A stretch of 64,000 nt of DNA from Anaerostipes sp. MSJ-23 (GCF_018918155.1 NZ_JAHLPY010000002.1:300391-364390), one strand, 5' to 3'. Counted from the first letter of the stretch, positions 1 through 9,513 are shown. The notes: a model not told the origin generated them from the letters alone. Translations and numbers: made by a program.

Positions 1-1251
1 TATATGGACCAAATTAAAACAGGGATCAAAGATGAAGCAGCATATATGGCAACTTCTTTAAATCTTCATGACAAACAAGATTTAGATGCTTATAAAAACC
101 TGACTGTTAGCAGAATTACATGGGTTGATTCAAATGGAAAAGTCATTTATGATAGCTCAGGTCAGGAAAATGAAATGACTAATCATAGAAATCGAAAAGA
201 AGTCAAAGAAGCCATGAAAAGCGGAAGTGGAGAAGATACGAGAGTATCAAAAACGCTGAATAAACAGACATATTATTATGCGATAAAACTTCGTGATGGA
301 ACTGTTCTTCGGCTAAGCAGAGAAACGCAGACGATTGTGAGACAGATCGAAAGTATCCTTCCGATTTTGTTTTTGATGATGGGCGTGGTTTTGATTCTGG
401 CAGTTATACTCTCTGGAATTTTAACCGGCCGTATTGTGGAACCAATTAATAAGATAGATTTAGTTCATCCTAAGAGAAACGAGACATATAGTGAGTTGAA
501 GCCTTTGTTAAACAGAATCGAACAGCAGAATGTAGATATTGAAAAACAAATTGAAGAGATCAAAGAAGCAGAGAATATGAGAAAAGAATTTTCTGCCAAT
601 GTTTCTCATGAATTGAAAACGCCATTGACGACGATTTCAGGTTATGCAGAGCTGATGAAAGACGGACTTGTAAAACCGGAAGATATGAAGCGGTTTTCTG
701 GAACTATTTATGCAGAAGCAAGACGTTTAATTGCAATGATTGAGGATATTATTAAATTATCTCGCCTTGATGAAAATCAGGTAGAGCTTGAAAAGAAAGA
801 TATAGATTTGTATGATCTTGTCTTTCAGATTAAAGCAGATCTTAGAAAAAAGGCGGAAGAAGATAATATTTCAGTTCATATAAGAGGGGTTCACACCATG
901 GTTTATGGTGTATATCGGATTTTATATGAAATGTTTTTTAACATGTGTGAAAATGCAATCAAATACAATAAAAAAGATGGAGAAGTTGTTGTGACAATCG
1001 CCTCTATGAATGATTGCCCGATTGTTGTTGTGGAAGATACTGGGATTGGTATTCCAAAAGAAGATCTTGATCGGATTTTTGAACGCTTTTATCGCGTAGA
1101 TAAAAGTCATTCTAATCAGAAAGAAGGTTCAGGTCTTGGCTTATCAATCGTAAAACATGGAGCAAAATACCATAATGCAAAGATGGAAGTTGAGAGTGAA
1201 TTAGGAAAAGGAACAAAAATTACGATTGAATTCCCAAAGCAAGATATATAA
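1..1251 (+). CDS. Sensor histidine kinase, PhoR-like (5' end outside window)
   Basis: Membrane sensor kinase of a two-component system; the partner regulator is presumably just upstream of the window. The reading frame is open to base 1 and the first transmembrane helix is missing, so the true start lies outside. Visible from the first Met: extracytoplasmic sensor region (about residues 1-117), transmembrane helix (about 118-141), linker/coiled coil, HisKA box with SHELKTP (His about 202), then a HATPase domain with the N box, the DTGIGIP G1 motif and GSGLGLSIV G2 motif. The architecture matches PhoR/WalK-type kinases. The signal sensed is not evident. A strong terminator follows directly. 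Confidence 0.9.
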   Translation, partial: YMDQIKTGIKDEAAYMATSLNLHDKQDLDAYKNLTVSRITWVDSNGKVIYDSSGQENEMTNHRNRKEVKEAMKSGSGEDTRVSKTLNKQTYYYAIKLRDGTVLRLSRETQTIVRQIESILPILFLMMGVVLILAVILSGILTGRIVEPINKIDLVHPKRNETYSELKPLLNRIEQQNVDIEKQIEEIKEAENMRKEFSANVSHELKTPLTTISGYAELMKDGLVKPEDMKRFSGTIYAEARRLIAMIEDIIKLSRLDENQVELEKKDIDLYDLVFQIKADLRKKAEEDNISVHIRGVHTMVYGVYRILYEMFFNMCENAIKYNKKDGEVVVTIASMNDCPIVVVEDTGIGIPKEDLDRIFERFYRVDKSHSNQKEGSGLGLSIVKHGAKYHNAKMEVESELGKGTKITIEFPKQDI

Positions 1252-1294
1252 AAACTGCTGTCATACGAGTTATTTTGTATGGCAGCAGTTTTTT
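1251..1294. terminator. Intrinsic terminator, probably bidirectional
   Basis: Stem AAAACTGCTGTCATAC (1251-1266) pairs with GTATGGCAGCAGTTTT (from 1277), with one wobble, and is followed by a T run on the + strand and an A run on its other side. It lies between converging genes and could serve both. Confidence 0.85.
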
Positions 1295-1305
1295 AATTTT
1301 CAAAA

Positions 1306-2742
1306 TTATTGATAAACAGGTTTATTGTAAGTCATCGAAACGCCATTTGCGTAAACATTTTTGTACTTATTCATCAAACTTCCGATACCTTTTGCATAAG
1401 CAGGATCTGTTGCATATTGATGCCAGATGTTGGATACATTTTGATTATAACGGAAACGATACAATGTATTTTGCTGATATGTGCTATTATGTACATACCA
1501 TTTAGAAATATATTTTGCAGCTCCGGCAATAGCTTTGTCAACGCTTGTCCAGCCTTCATTGTACGCATAAGTAAATCCGCAAAGTTGAGGGGCAGCATCA
1601 ACTGCTTTGATTCCATACAGGTTATAACATGTCTTTTTTTGTTCGGAAGCAGATAATGTTTTTATTTCCAGATAACCGCTGGCTGTTTTTACATAACTTT
1701 TAGAAGAACTTCTTTTCGAAGCAGGTAAAAAGCGGAATCCTGTAATTTCTCCAGAAGAATCTTTAACTACAGAAGCTCCGGTAACAATTTTTCCATTTAA
1801 ACTTCTGGAATCATATTTTTTTACATTTACATCAGCAAGAGAGGATGATTTAATTCCTTTTGCAAGTGTGCTTGTTCCGTAACCGGATTCATGAACTGTC
1901 TGGCACAGAAAATATAATGGGTCAATATTATATGTTTTTGCAGCGGTGATAAAAGCATCGCTTTTTCCTTTAAATACGCTTGTGGATCGTCCGGAAATCA
2001 TATTTTCCAGAGTATTTTTGTAATTTGCAGCATTCACATCGCGGTAAGTGTCCAGAGTAAGGAACGCAAAATTTCCTGTTTGATCTGAAGATGGATTTAT
2101 ATAGGAATCATAAGTAGAACTGGAAATTGTTTTTCCAGCATAACTGTTATAAACTTCCTTTTGTTTTTTTATATAGGCAGCTCTTGTCATATTCATACGA
2201 TATGTAGTAACCTTGGAAGGATTGCTGATTGGAGATGCAGAAGTTGGTTTTGCATAGCAAATCATTTTTTTGCTGCTATCATATTGATAGGAAATACCAA
2301 GATATTGTGCAGTAAATTTTGCTGGAATGACAATATAGCTTTTATTTGCAGTTTTATATTTTACAGTGCGAGGTGCAGCAGTAAGGGTTCGTTTGGTTCC
2401 GTTTGTATAGGCGTAAGTTTTACCAGTATAGAAGGTAATTTTCTTTTTACCATAAGTGAGATCTAGCTGTCCAGTTTTGCTATTGTAGTTTCGTTTTACT
2501 TTTGGACCATTTTTAACAATGCTTATATAATAAGGAAGCATGTTTGTATGATTTATCTGGATACCAGGAGTTTTCCCAAGAGAAATGTTTTTTCCTTTGT
2601 AATTAAAAGCAAGCTGGCTTTCAGAATAGTTATAGTCTTTCCCATCATAAGAAATGGAAAGAGATGCTGCTGATACGGTTGTTGTCATAAGAAGAGTCAT
2701 AAAAAGAACAGAGGTTCCTGCCTTTAGTACTCGAATTTTCAT
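1306..2742 (-). CDS. Secreted glucosaminidase-domain cell-wall hydrolase
   Basis: Exported protein of 478 aa with a Sec signal peptide (about residues 1-26, ending VSAA). Residues about 28-165 resemble the copper-amine-oxidase-N-like (stalk) domain often found on clostridial surface proteins. Residues about 235-440 match the glucosaminidase (LytG/LytB, GH73-like) fold; the motif QTVHESGYGTS supplies the likely catalytic Glu285. It would cleave N-acetylglucosaminyl bonds of peptidoglycan during growth or separation. The start is supported by an AGAAAGGA ribosome site. It is transcribed alone, converging on the histidine kinase. Exact bond specificity cannot be read from sequence. Confidence 0.82.
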   Translation of the reverse strand: MKIRVLKAGTSVLFMTLLMTTTVSAASLSISYDGKDYNYSESQLAFNYKGKNISLGKTPGIQINHTNMLPYYISIVKNGPKVKRNYNSKTGQLDLTYGKKKITFYTGKTYAYTNGTKRTLTAAPRTVKYKTANKSYIVIPAKFTAQYLGISYQYDSSKKMICYAKPTSASPISNPSKVTTYRMNMTRAAYIKKQKEVYNSYAGKTISSSTYDSYINPSSDQTGNFAFLTLDTYRDVNAANYKNTLENMISGRSTSVFKGKSDAFITAAKTYNIDPLYFLCQTVHESGYGTSTLAKGIKSSSLADVNVKKYDSRSLNGKIVTGASVVKDSSGEITGFRFLPASKRSSSKSYVKTASGYLEIKTLSASEQKKTCYNLYGIKAVDAAPQLCGFTYAYNEGWTSVDKAIAGAAKYISKWYVHNSTYQQNTLYRFRYNQNVSNIWHQYATDPAYAKGIGSLMNKYKNVYANGVSMTYNKPVYQ

Positions 2743-2892
2743 AATAAAAGATCCTTTCTAATGTTTTTGTAATAATTATGAAATAAAAATGTCATAAATG
2801 CAACAAATTAGATTCTAACACAATATAACATAAAAGGCAATTTTTTCTGTAAACTTTTACAAAAATAGCAATAGAACAGATAGTTAAAAAAT

Positions 2893-2921
2893 TTGACAAG
2901 GAAAAGAAAGTTTGCTATCAT
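2893..2921 (+). promoter_or_regulatory. Sigma-A promoter of amino-acid ABC transporter
   Basis: TTGACA at 2893-2898, 17-nt spacer, TATCAT at 2916-2921, placed about 60 nt upstream of the binding-protein start at 2980. Confidence 0.7.
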
Positions 2922-2979
2922 AAAAAGCAGCATTTTAGTACGCTAATGTGTTGAAAGAATTGCAATGGAGGAATGAAAA

Positions 2980-3783
2980 ATGAAAAAGATTATCGTTGGG
3001 CTATTAACGGTTGCTCTGGCAGCTTCATTACTTGTCGGATGTGGCAGTAAAAAGTCTTCAAGCAAGAAAGATGATTCCCTCACAAAGGTGAAAGATAAGA
3101 AAGAATTAATTCTTGGATTGGATGCTTCTTTCCCACCAATGGGATTTACAGATAAAAATCAGAAAATTGTCGGTTTTGATATCGATCTTGCAAAAGAAGT
3201 AACAAAGAGAATGGGTATCAAGCTGAAATTACAGCCAATCAATTGGGATTCCAAAGAACAGGAACTTGACACAGGAAATATTGACTGTATTTGGAATGGG
3301 TTAACTTATAACAAAGATCGTGCAAAACAAATGCTTTGTTCGGAACCATATATGGAAAACCATCAGGTGCTTGTTGTTCCTGCAAACAGCAAAATTAAAA
3401 GTTTAGCAGATGTAAAAAAACAAAGCCTTGGAGTTCAGAAAGGGTCAACAGCAGCAGATGCGGTTGATCAAGCAAAACAGCTGAAAGATGCCAATGTCAC
3501 ATTAATGAGTGATAATGTTCAAATCTTAAATGACCTTGGCAATGGATTACAGGCGGCAGTTATGGACGAGGTTGTAGCAAAATATTATACAGCCAAAGAT
3601 ACAGGAAAATATAAAGTACTGTCATCAGATCTTGCAACAGAAAACTATGTAATCGGTTTTAGAAAAGATGACAAAGCTCTTTGCAATGAAGTTGTAAAAC
3701 AATTAAAGGCTATGGCTAAAGATGGAACACTTGCAAAAATCAGTAAAAAATGGTTCCAGGAAGATATTACAACGATTAAATAA
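2980..3783 (+). CDS. Amino-acid ABC transporter substrate-binding lipoprotein
   Basis: Surface-anchored binding protein of a polar amino-acid importer (SBP_bac_3 family, 267 aa). The signal peptide ends in a lipobox LLVGC with lipidated Cys21. The mature protein has the typical opening with FPPMGFTDKNQ and GFDIDLAKEV, where ligand-binding residues of this family lie. It heads the operon with the permease and ATPase, under a good sigma-A promoter and an AATGGAGG ribosome site. A hairpin after it probably reduces downstream transcription so that the binding protein is made in excess. The substrate could be glutamine, glutamate, cystine or another polar amino acid; sequence alone does not decide. 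Confidence 0.9.
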   Translation: MKKIIVGLLTVALAASLLVGCGSKKSSSKKDDSLTKVKDKKELILGLDASFPPMGFTDKNQKIVGFDIDLAKEVTKRMGIKLKLQPINWDSKEQELDTGNIDCIWNGLTYNKDRAKQMLCSEPYMENHQVLVVPANSKIKSLADVKKQSLGVQKGSTAADAVDQAKQLKDANVTLMSDNVQILNDLGNGLQAAVMDEVVAKYYTAKDTGKYKVLSSDLATENYVIGFRKDDKALCNEVVKQLKAMAKDGTLAKISKKWFQEDITTIK

Positions 3784-3795
3784 CAAAGGCGATAA

Positions 3796-3835
3796 AAGAA
3801 GGGGCTTTTATTCGGAAAGCCCCTTCTTCGTTTCT
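3796..3835 (+). terminator. Intra-operon hairpin (attenuating terminator)
   Basis: AAGAAGGGGCTTT (3796-3808) pairs perfectly with AAAGCCCCTTCTT (3816-3828), followed by a weak T-rich tail. Its position between the binding-protein and permease genes fits partial termination that sets a high binding-protein to permease ratio. Confidence 0.7.
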
Positions 3836-3892
3836 ATAAAATCATAAGATTTTATGAAAAAATAAAAAGAAATTTAGGAGATAAGTTACATT

Positions 3893-4549
3893 ATGGATCA
3901 AGTACAAAATTTTCCACAGATCGTACTTTTACTGGCAGAAAACGGATTAAAACAGACCTTAACCCTTTTCTTCCTGACCTTGATTTTTGGGTTGATTTTA
4001 GGTATGATCATTGCCAAGGGAAGAATGTCTCGATTCTGGATCATTCAGATGCCGGTTCGTTTCTTCCTGTTGATTATGAGGGGAACGCCTCTAATCTTAC
4101 AGTTATATGGTTTTTATTTTGGGCTTTATTATCTATCAGGGTTAAGTCTAGACCGTATGACAGCAGCTGTCATCAGCTTTACGTTGAATTATGCAGCGTA
4201 TTTTGCAGAAATTTATCGAAGTGGTATTCAGGCGGTACCAAAAGGACAGTATGAAGCAGCAAAAGTTCTGGGATTTAGTAGAACTCAGACATTTTTTAAG
4301 ATTATTCTTCCTCAGGTTATTAAGATTATCACACCATCTCTTGGAAGTGAATGTATGACACTTGTAAAAGATACATCCCTTGCACATGTTATTGGAGTTA
4401 TGGAAATCTATGTTGTTGCTACCAATCAGATGGCAAGAAGCCGTGGAATGATTTATCTTGTTGTTGCAGGTATCTTTTATCTGATTATGAATGCAATTGT
4501 ATCTAAAGTATTTGCAGTTATTGAGAAACGTATGGATTATTATCGTTAG
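3893..4549 (+). CDS. Amino-acid ABC transporter permease
   Basis: Inner-membrane subunit (218 aa, HisM/GlnP type) that forms the translocation path for the polar amino-acid importer. Several hydrophobic helices are seen, and the cytoplasmic EAA loop that contacts the ATPase is present around residues 108-135 (contains [14 protein letters not shown]). It has a single permease domain, so it probably acts as a homodimer. It lies between the binding protein and the ATPase, 12 nt before the ATPase start. The upstream AGGAGATAAG gives a ribosome site. Confidence 0.9.
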   Translation: MDQVQNFPQIVLLLAENGLKQTLTLFFLTLIFGLILGMIIAKGRMSRFWIIQMPVRFFLLIMRGTPLILQLYGFYFGLYYLSGLSLDRMTAAVISFTLNYAAYFAEIYRSGIQAVPKGQYEAAKVLGFSRTQTFFKIILPQVIKIITPSLGSECMTLVKDTSLAHVIGVMEIYVVATNQMARSRGMIYLVVAGIFYLIMNAIVSKVFAVIEKRMDYYR

Positions 4550-4560
4550 GAGGAAAGGAA

Positions 4561-5319
4561 ATGAGTATATTATCGGTATCAAACTTACAGAAAAAGTTTG
4601 GAAATCTCACGGTATTGAAAGATATTTCCTTCCAAATTAATGATGGGGAAATTATTTCAATTATTGGTTCTTCTGGTTCTGGAAAATCAACATTGCTTCG
4701 TTGTATGAATCAGCTAGAGACAATCACGGCAGGAGAGATTGAAATTAACGGAAAGACGCTTGTAAAGACGGAGGGAAATGTTCCTGTCTATGCTTCAAAA
4801 GATATACAGAAACAGATTTTAATGGAAACAGGATTTGTATTCCAGAACTTTAATCTGTTTCCTCACTACAGTGTATTAAGAAATGTAATGGAAGCACCTG
4901 TCTGCGTGGCAGGAGTGCCAAAGGAAGAAGCAAAGAAAAAAGCAATGGATCTTTTGCGAAAGCTTGGGCTGGAGGCAAAAGCAGATGCTTATCCATGTGA
5001 ATTATCGGGAGGGCAATCTCAGAGAGTATCTATTGCACGAGCGTTGGCATTGGAGCCAAAGATTTTATTTTTTGATGAGCCGACATCGGCTTTGGATCCT
5101 GAATTAACAGGAGAAGTATTAAAGGTTATCAAGTCATTGACAGATTTGCATATGACAATGGTTATTGTTACTCATGAGATGGCTTTTGCAAAAGAAATAT
5201 CGGATCGAATTATTTTTATGGACAAAGGAGTTATCATTGAGGATGATACGCCGGATGCGGTATTCCGTTCAACAAATGAACGAACCAAAGAATTTCTTGG
5301 AAAATATCGTGATATTTAA
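4561..5319 (+). CDS. Amino-acid ABC transporter ATP-binding protein
   Basis: ATPase (252 aa, GlnQ/HisP type) that powers the importer encoded by the two preceding genes. Walker [10 protein letters not shown] lies near residues 36-44, the signature LSGGQSQR and Walker [14 protein letters not shown] are intact, and the H-loop sits in VTHEM. The start follows an AGGAGGAAAGGAA site that overlaps the end of the permease gene region. The next gene, citrate synthase, starts 40 nt later without an obvious terminator, so some co-transcription is likely. Confidence 0.92.
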   Translation: MSILSVSNLQKKFGNLTVLKDISFQINDGEIISIIGSSGSGKSTLLRCMNQLETITAGEIEINGKTLVKTEGNVPVYASKDIQKQILMETGFVFQNFNLFPHYSVLRNVMEAPVCVAGVPKEEAKKKAMDLLRKLGLEAKADAYPCELSGGQSQRVSIARALALEPKILFFDEPTSALDPELTGEVLKVIKSLTDLHMTMVIVTHEMAFAKEISDRIIFMDKGVIIEDDTPDAVFRSTNERTKEFLGKYRDI

Positions 5320-5358
5320 CGGCGAATAAATGCAGATGAGGAATAGAAAGGAGTCAGT

Positions 5359-6729
5359 ATGATTAAGGATATGCCAAATAAGTTTTCCGAAGTAACACCG
5401 GAAATCAAAGAGTTAGCAAAGAAATGCGATCATAAGATTGATGAAGAATTGTTTTCAAAGTATGATGTAAAACGAGGACTTCGAAAGAGAAATGGAGAGG
5501 GAGTTCTCGCTGGACTTACCGATATTTCTATGATTCAGTCTTACACAATGATTGACCGTGAAATTGTTCCATGCGAAGGAAAACTTTATTATCGAGGAAT
5601 TGATATTGAGGATATTGTACAGGGATTTATTTCAGAAGATCGTTTTGGATTTGAAGAAACGACTTATTTGTTATTGTTTGGAAATCTTCCAACAAAAGAA
5701 CAACTTACAGAATTTAAAGGAATGCTTGCCGAATACCGTCAACTTCCAACAAACTTTGTGCGAGATATCATTATGAAAGCTCCAAGCCGTGATATGATGA
5801 ATACATTGGCACGAAGCGTACTGACCTTGTTCTCATATGATGATCATGCGAGTGATATTTCGCTCCCAAATGTATTAAGACAGTCGATTCAGTTGATTGC
5901 TTTATTCCCAGTTTTATCCGTATATAGTTATCAGGCATATAATCATTATCAGCTGGGACGCAGTTTGTTTATTCACCCACCAAAAGAAGAACTTTCTACA
6001 GCAGAGAATATTCTTCATTTATTAAGACCAGACAGTCAATATACAAAACTGGAAGCAAAACTGCTTGATATGGCACTTGTTCTTCACGCAGAGCATGGAG
6101 GAGGAAATAACTCAACTTTTACGACTCATGTAGTATCATCTTCAGGAACAGATACATATTCAGCAATTGCTGCAGCGCTTTGTTCTTTGAAGGGACCAAA
6201 ACATGGTGGTGCAAACATCAAGGTTGTACAAATGTTTGCAGATCTTAAAGAACATGTGAAAAACTGGGAAAGTGAAGATGAGATTCGTGAATATCTGTTG
6301 AAATTATTACATAAAGAAGCTTTTGACAAAGCAGGATTGATTTATGGAATGGGACATGCAGTATATTCTATTTCTGATCCACGTTCTAAAATCCTTTCAA
6401 GATTTGTAAAACAGCTTTCTGAAGAAAAAGGAAGAGAAGATGAGTATCATCTTTATGCAACGGTAGAGCGTCTCGCAAAGGAAGTAATTGCACAGGAGCG
6501 CAAGATTTATAAGGGTGTCAGTGCCAATATTGACTTCTATAGCGGATTTATTTATAGCATGTTAGGACTTCCACATGAATTATATACACCATTATTTGCA
6601 ATTGCACGTATTGCAGGATGGTCAGCTCACCGTATGGAAGAGCTTGTTAACGGAAATCGTATTATTCGTCCGGCATACAAAGCGGTGTCAAAGATGAAAG
6701 CCTACGTACCAATGAATGAACGAGAATAA
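5359..6729 (+). CDS. gltA: Citrate synthase
   Basis: Condenses acetyl-CoA and oxaloacetate to citrate. In fermentative clostridia this normally feeds an incomplete TCA branch to 2-oxoglutarate and glutamate. The 456-aa protein carries the family triad: His282 in GPKHGGAN, His333 in GMGHAVYSISDPR, and Asp392 in ANIDFYSG. The long N-terminal part (about 45 residues before GVLAGLTDIS) is common in Firmicute/clostridial enzymes. A GAAAGGAG site supports the start. Its place directly behind a polar amino-acid importer suggests a shared link to glutamate-family metabolism, which is inference. It ends at a strong terminator. Confidence 0.93.
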   Translation: MIKDMPNKFSEVTPEIKELAKKCDHKIDEELFSKYDVKRGLRKRNGEGVLAGLTDISMIQSYTMIDREIVPCEGKLYYRGIDIEDIVQGFISEDRFGFEETTYLLLFGNLPTKEQLTEFKGMLAEYRQLPTNFVRDIIMKAPSRDMMNTLARSVLTLFSYDDHASDISLPNVLRQSIQLIALFPVLSVYSYQAYNHYQLGRSLFIHPPKEELSTAENILHLLRPDSQYTKLEAKLLDMALVLHAEHGGGNNSTFTTHVVSSSGTDTYSAIAAALCSLKGPKHGGANIKVVQMFADLKEHVKNWESEDEIREYLLKLLHKEAFDKAGLIYGMGHAVYSISDPRSKILSRFVKQLSEEKGREDEYHLYATVERLAKEVIAQERKIYKGVSANIDFYSGFIYSMLGLPHELYTPLFAIARIAGWSAHRMEELVNGNRIIRPAYKAVSKMKAYVPMNERE

Positions 6730-6734
6730 AAATA

Positions 6735-6803
6735 AAAAGAGTTGTTTTTTGATCTGCTTTCTGTCTATTCGACAGGGAGCAGATCATTTTATGGCTCTTT
6801 TTT
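6735..6803 (+). terminator. Intrinsic terminator after citrate synthase
   Basis: GATCTGCTTTCTGTC (6751-6765) pairs with GACAGGGAGCAGATC (6771-6785); an outer AAAAGAG/CTCTTTT pairing extends the stem, and a run of T follows at 6798-6804. Confidence 0.85.
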
Positions 6804-6973
6804 TGAATAAAAAACTGATTTTTTAGAATAAACCGAGGACAAACTGAATATATTATGATATAGATTTAACAAAAGTTTCTCTAAAACTTTGTTGAAGACA
6901 GAAACATGCAATGCTAAGATGAAATCAGCAAAGAATCGTAGCGCATAAATGAATCAGAAAAGGAGCGTTGTGT

Positions 6974-7261
6974 ATGAATCAGATTTACTCAAAAAAGGGA
7001 TTTATTGTATTTCGTGTGGGAGATGGCTTTATTGTACATAATACAAACAAGGAATTTAAAGAAGGACATACGCATATTATGAATTACAATACGGCAAAAC
7101 ATGTGATTGATCTCGTAAGCCACAAAAGCATCCCTCATCATTTGAGTTGTTATCTGCTTACAAGCCTTGTCCGCCTGTCGGATGATGAAGAATATAAAGA
7201 AAAAGTAAATCTGCTCATATCAAATAAAAGAAAAAAACAAGTGTATGTAAACCGTGCATAA
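6974..7261 (+). CDS. Small conserved-looking protein of unknown function
   Basis: I do not recognise this 95-aa protein. It is soluble, slightly basic, with no signal peptide, membrane helix or Cys motif. It opens with a beta-rich stretch (GFIVFRVGDGFIVHNTNK) and continues with a helical region ending in a Lys/Arg-rich tail. ATG 6974 is preferred because AGGAG (6961-6965) is spaced 8 nt from it; the upstream in-frame TTG at 6968 is too close to the site. The gene is monocistronic and its stop lies inside the terminator stem. Confidence 0.65.
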   Translation: MNQIYSKKGFIVFRVGDGFIVHNTNKEFKEGHTHIMNYNTAKHVIDLVSHKSIPHHLSCYLLTSLVRLSDDEEYKEKVNLLISNKRKKQVYVNRA

Positions 7262-7290
7262 GCGCTGTTTCGTACACTTGTTTTTCTTTC
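7231..7290. terminator. Terminator overlapping the end of the 95-aa gene
   Basis: ACAAGTGTA (7237-7245) pairs with TACACTTGT (7273-7281), followed by TTTTCTTTC on the + strand and preceded by an A run, so it may also stop the converging lipoprotein gene. The 27-nt loop is long. Confidence 0.55.
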
Positions 7291-7291
7291 A

Positions 7292-8098
7292 TTATTTATT
7301 TTGTGAAGCAGAAACTTCTTGATAAGAAGAAAGATCAGATGGTAATGTGACTTTTACACGTTTTCCTGGATTTTTATAAACAGTGTCCATGGAAATTGAG
7401 ATCTTTCCAGGTTGTCCATTCTTACTTTCCATAACCAGCTTTAGTGTTTCTCTGACTGGAAGATCGTTTTCATTTAAAATTTTTGTTCCCGAAAAAGAAG
7501 TAATCTTGACGGTATTCGAAGGATTTTGATTTGAAGTATTTCCAGTCAGTGAGCCGAGCTGAGACATAAAGATCCCAATGTACTCTTCTCTTCCTTTTTT
7601 TGTAAGGTCATAAGAGAGAATCTGTCGACCATCTTTTTGCGAGAGTTTGAGATTTGTATAATTGTTGATGGAAAGTTGTGTCTGTCCAGTCGTATTTTTT
7701 AATTGTTCTTTTAACTGTTTGAGATTCATTTTTATTTTCTGCTTTTGTTTATTATCTGTATTAAGATAGTAATACCCATCTGTATAATGGGCATTCATCT
7801 GGATTAGTTGATTAAAAACAGATATTTTCGAATCCATTTCCATTTTCATAGATTTTTTGGAAGCATTTGAAATTTTTGATTGAAAAGCCATAATAAAATT
7901 CATGTTTTCGGAAGAGTCTTTGGATGTTACTTTATATTTCATATTTCCTTCCATATCACAATCGCTTGTTTTTGAGGATTTTGCAATACTGGAGGAAAGC
8001 ACCTCTCGAGCAGTACGTTTTTTACTACATGCGCTTAAAGGGAATATAAGCAGTAGAAGAAATCCCAAAGATATCCTTTGTATTTTCTTTTTTTTCAT
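7292..8098 (-). CDS. Putative lipoprotein, DUF6612-like
   Basis: Predicted surface lipoprotein of 268 aa. A positively charged start and hydrophobic stretch end in the lipobox PLSAC (Cys about 24). The rest is Ser/Lys/Asn-rich with alternating beta-strand pattern and phrases such as HYTDGYYYLNTDNKQ, resembling the clostridial DUF6612 / LppX-LprG-like lipoproteins thought to bind lipids or envelope components. That family call comes from memory of the pattern. The start has a GAAAGGAAACGG ribosome site. It is divergent from the hydrolase gene, with about 135 nt between them. Confidence 0.7.
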   Translation of the reverse strand: MKKKKIQRISLGFLLLLIFPLSACSKKRTAREVLSSSIAKSSKTSDCDMEGNMKYKVTSKDSSENMNFIMAFQSKISNASKKSMKMEMDSKISVFNQLIQMNAHYTDGYYYLNTDNKQKQKIKMNLKQLKEQLKNTTGQTQLSINNYTNLKLSQKDGRQILSYDLTKKGREEYIGIFMSQLGSLTGNTSNQNPSNTVKITSFSGTKILNENDLPVRETLKLVMESKNGQPGKISISMDTVYKNPGKRVKVTLPSDLSSYQEVSASQNK

Positions 8099-8233
8099 AA
8101 ATATCCGTTTCCTTTCGATTATTGTTTTATGTATTATAGTATAGGCTATTTTCTATAGGCAGTAAACAAAAATATGCCTTGAATTTCTGTGGAAAGTCTG
8201 TAACAATGGTACTAATGACAGGAGGCGTTCATA

Positions 8234-9163
8234 ATGAAAAAAACGTTTTATTTTACATCACAGGCAGACTCATTAAAAATTCATGTTCTGCTTATGGAAC
8301 CAGAAGAAGAGCCCAAGGGAGTTGTACAGATTTGTCATGGAATGGCAGAACATAAAGAACGGTATGAAGGTTTTATGAAGATGTTATGCGATCATGGATA
8401 TGTTGCGATCATTCATGATCATAGGGGACATGGAAAAAGTATTCAAAAAGAAGGGGACCTTGGATATTTTTATGATGATACGGGAAATGCAATTTTAGAG
8501 GATGTTCATCAATTAACAAAGTGGGCAAAAAAGAGATATCCAGGTATTCCTTATCATTTGTTTGGCCACAGCATGGGATCGCTCGTTGTGCGGTGCTATC
8601 TGAAAAAATATGATCAGGAGATAGATTCTCTGATTGTTTGTGGAAGTCCGAGCGATCATCCATTAGTTCCGCTAATTACAAAGTTAGCAAAACAGGCATG
8701 CAGGAGTGGAGAAAAAAATCCTGGAAAATTATTTGAAAAAATGGCATTTGGTACTTATCAAAAAATTCTTACACAGGAAGAATCTCCCAATGCATGGATT
8801 AGTTATAATAAAGAAAACGTAAGAAAATATGATGAAAATCCATTGGATGGATTTACTTTTAGCAACAATGGATTTTTAAATTTGTCTTTGTTGATGAAAA
8901 ATACTTATTCATCCAAAGGATGGCAGGTAAAGCATCCATCTCTTCCAATTTTATTTATTGCAGGCGCAGATGATCCGTGCATTGGATCAAAAAAACAATA
9001 TGCGAATGCTATGAAGAAGCTAAGAAAATGTGGATATAATCATGTACGAGGAGTACTCTTCCGAAACCGCCGACATGAAATCTTAAATGAAGATGGCGTG
9101 CAAAAAGTCTATGATGTGATTCTTCCATTTTTAGAGATAGCAGAAAAGCGTAAAAATCAATAA
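8234..9163 (+). CDS. Alpha/beta hydrolase (monoacylglycerol lipase-like)
   Basis: Cytosolic serine hydrolase of 309 aa in the Hydrolase_4 / lysophospholipase L2 (PldB) family. The oxyanion-region HGMAEHKERY, the HDHRGHGKS motif and the nucleophile elbow GHSMGS (Ser113) are all typical; Asp in GADDPCIG and His in NRRHEIL complete the triad. It probably hydrolyses a carboxylic ester such as a monoglyceride or lysolipid; the substrate is unknown. The ATG at 8234 follows an AGGAGG site. It is transcribed alone and ends at a terminator at 9195. Confidence 0.85.
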   Translation: MKKTFYFTSQADSLKIHVLLMEPEEEPKGVVQICHGMAEHKERYEGFMKMLCDHGYVAIIHDHRGHGKSIQKEGDLGYFYDDTGNAILEDVHQLTKWAKKRYPGIPYHLFGHSMGSLVVRCYLKKYDQEIDSLIVCGSPSDHPLVPLITKLAKQACRSGEKNPGKLFEKMAFGTYQKILTQEESPNAWISYNKENVRKYDENPLDGFTFSNNGFLNLSLLMKNTYSSKGWQVKHPSLPILFIAGADDPCIGSKKQYANAMKKLRKCGYNHVRGVLFRNRRHEILNEDGVQKVYDVILPFLEIAEKRKNQ

Positions 9164-9194
9164 AATGTTTACGAAGATAAAAAACTATTATAAT

Positions 9195-9247
9195 AAAGCG
9201 TGTGATCGATTGTGGAATATCCACAGAGATTGCACGCTTTGTTATTT
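9195..9247 (+). terminator. Intrinsic terminator after hydrolase gene
   Basis: AAAGCGTG (9195-9202) pairs with CACGCTTT (9233-9240); an inner TGTGG/CCACA stem strengthens it and GTTATTTTT follows. Confidence 0.8.
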
Positions 9248-9380
9248 TTAAATATGTTTTTTTGAGTCAATTATAATTTATGAATTATCTTTGTGATTGC
9301 AGAAGGAATTTCAATTGCAACAGCAATTTGGCTACTAAAACAAATTATAAAAAAGAAAATAGAAGAATAAGATAAAAAAA

Positions 9381-9423
9381 TTAGCACTCAACACTTGATA
9401 GTGCTAATAATAGGTGTTATAGT
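9381..9423 (+). promoter_or_regulatory. CIRCE (HrcA operator) overlapping sigma-A promoter, hsp20 copy 1
   Basis: TTAGCACTC (9381-9389), exactly 9 nt, then TAGTGCTAA (9399-9407): the CIRCE inverted repeat with one mismatch in the right arm. A promoter lies over it: TTGATA at 9395-9400, 17-nt spacer, TATAGT at 9418-9423. HrcA binding would therefore cover the -35. The rest of 9248-9549 is leader, with the hairpin at 9486 and otherwise no gene I can support. Confidence 0.9.
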
Positions 9424-9485
9424 ACATATAGAACGAAGGAGGAGGATCGAAAGAGGGATTCCTAATCTGGAGTTTTGGTAAACAA

Positions 9486-9513
9486 CACTTGAGAATCCAA
9501 TCATTCAGGAGTG
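9486..9513 (+). other. Leader hairpin shared by both hsp20 mRNAs (copy 1)
   Basis: CACTT-GA-GAAT, six-base loop, ATTC-AG-GAGTG folds into a stem with a 2x2 internal loop. The same architecture occurs at 20894-20921 with a different internal loop and a different terminal loop, which suggests the fold is kept. Confidence 0.55.

Noticed and set aside
3796..3835. A riboswitch between binding protein and permease
   Set aside because: Only a single simple hairpin with weak T run is present; no aptamer-like fold.
9293..9370. A 25-codon hydrophobic frame (GTG start) before the first CIRCE element
   Set aside because: No ribosome site and a stop codon just upstream; too short to separate from chance in AT-rich DNA.
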